This document shows, in pieces, positions 6,815-6,875 of a DNA stretch of 6,875 nucleotides (position 1 is the first letter of the stretch; each line of letters starts with the position of its first letter). The stretch comes from Actinomycetes bacterium (GTDB taxonomy: Bacteria > Actinomycetota > Acidimicrobiia > Acidimicrobiales > RAAP-2), in NCBI GenBank assembly GCA_021849435.1, contig JAJZSX010000128.1, forward strand, positions 1 to 6,875, read 5' to 3'. Below the pieces are notes generated by a model. That model was not told where the DNA came from, did not search any database, and was given only the letters and a program-made list of their open reading frames with translations. Made by a program: the position numbers and the translations under genes.

Positions 6815-6875
6815 AAGCGGGTGCTCCTTGCAGGGGGCTGAGATTAGGCCGACGCGGCCTGGGACCGTTGAACCT
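6815..6875 (+). ncRNA. TPP riboswitch (THI element), 5' part, cut by window edge
   Basis: The RNA binds thiamine pyrophosphate and normally represses thiamine biosynthesis or uptake genes downstream. Visible conserved parts are GGGTGC (6819-6824), CTGAGA (6838-6843) and ACCGTTGAACCT (6864-6875), in the right order. GCTCC (6823-6827) can pair with GGGGC (6834-6838) to form P2. AGGCC (6846-6850) pairs with GGCCT (6856-6860) around a five-base loop as the P3 extension. The P4/P5 arm, the closing P1 strand and the expression platform lie past the edge. No gene follows within the window, so the controlled gene (thiC or another thiamine gene or transporter) cannot be named. Confidence 0.93.

Noticed and set aside
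1..6875. CRISPR array, tRNA or rRNA genes, defence system
   Set aside because: No regularly spaced repeats, cloverleaf-type sequence or rRNA-like segments were seen by eye, and no nuclease, toxin or other defence protein is encoded.

Overview
The window looks like chromosomal DNA from a high-GC bacterium, probably an actinobacterium. An acidimicrobial-type lineage is only a guess. The clues are GC-rich codons, GTG starts, a TAnnnT -10 element placed as if for a leaderless mRNA, and the style of the fused folate gene. Nothing here fixes the species. Four protein loci and the start of a riboswitch fill almost all of the window, and no gene-free stretch exceeds 300 bases.

Layout. (1) Positions 1-1620, minus strand: a PabB-PabC fusion (aminodeoxychorismate synthase component I plus aminodeoxychorismate lyase) for the p-aminobenzoate branch of folate synthesis. 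Its C-terminus runs off the left edge. (2) Positions 1621-1801: a divergent intergenic region with candidate promoters and a short repeated dyad. (3) Positions 1802-4789, plus strand: a 995-residue membrane-anchored sensor with three PAS domains, a GGDEF domain that has lost both metal ligands, and an EAL domain that keeps its catalytic residues. This is most likely a c-di-GMP phosphodiesterase. (4) Positions 4790-6085: a decayed insertion sequence of the ISAzo13 type, with its transposase on the minus strand. Short terminal inverted repeats and flanking TTAG copies place its left end directly after the TAG stop of the EAL gene. (5) Positions 6086-6232: a spacer holding a hairpin that would have followed the EAL stop codon before the insertion, then a good promoter for the next gene. 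(6) Positions 6233-6778, plus strand: a DoxX-family membrane protein with a strong ribosome binding site. (7) Positions 6815-6875: the 5' half of a TPP (thiamine pyrophosphate) riboswitch, cut by the right edge. A thiamine-related gene should follow on the plus strand.

The genes do not form one pathway. Folate synthesis, c-di-GMP signalling, a DoxX protein and a thiamine locus are neighbours with separate promoters. The most interesting points are the insertion exactly at the stop codon of the signalling gene, which moved its likely terminator 1.3 kb away, the asymmetric GGDEF/EAL protein, and the riboswitch at the edge. I found no defence system, CRISPR array or clearly unprecedented system.
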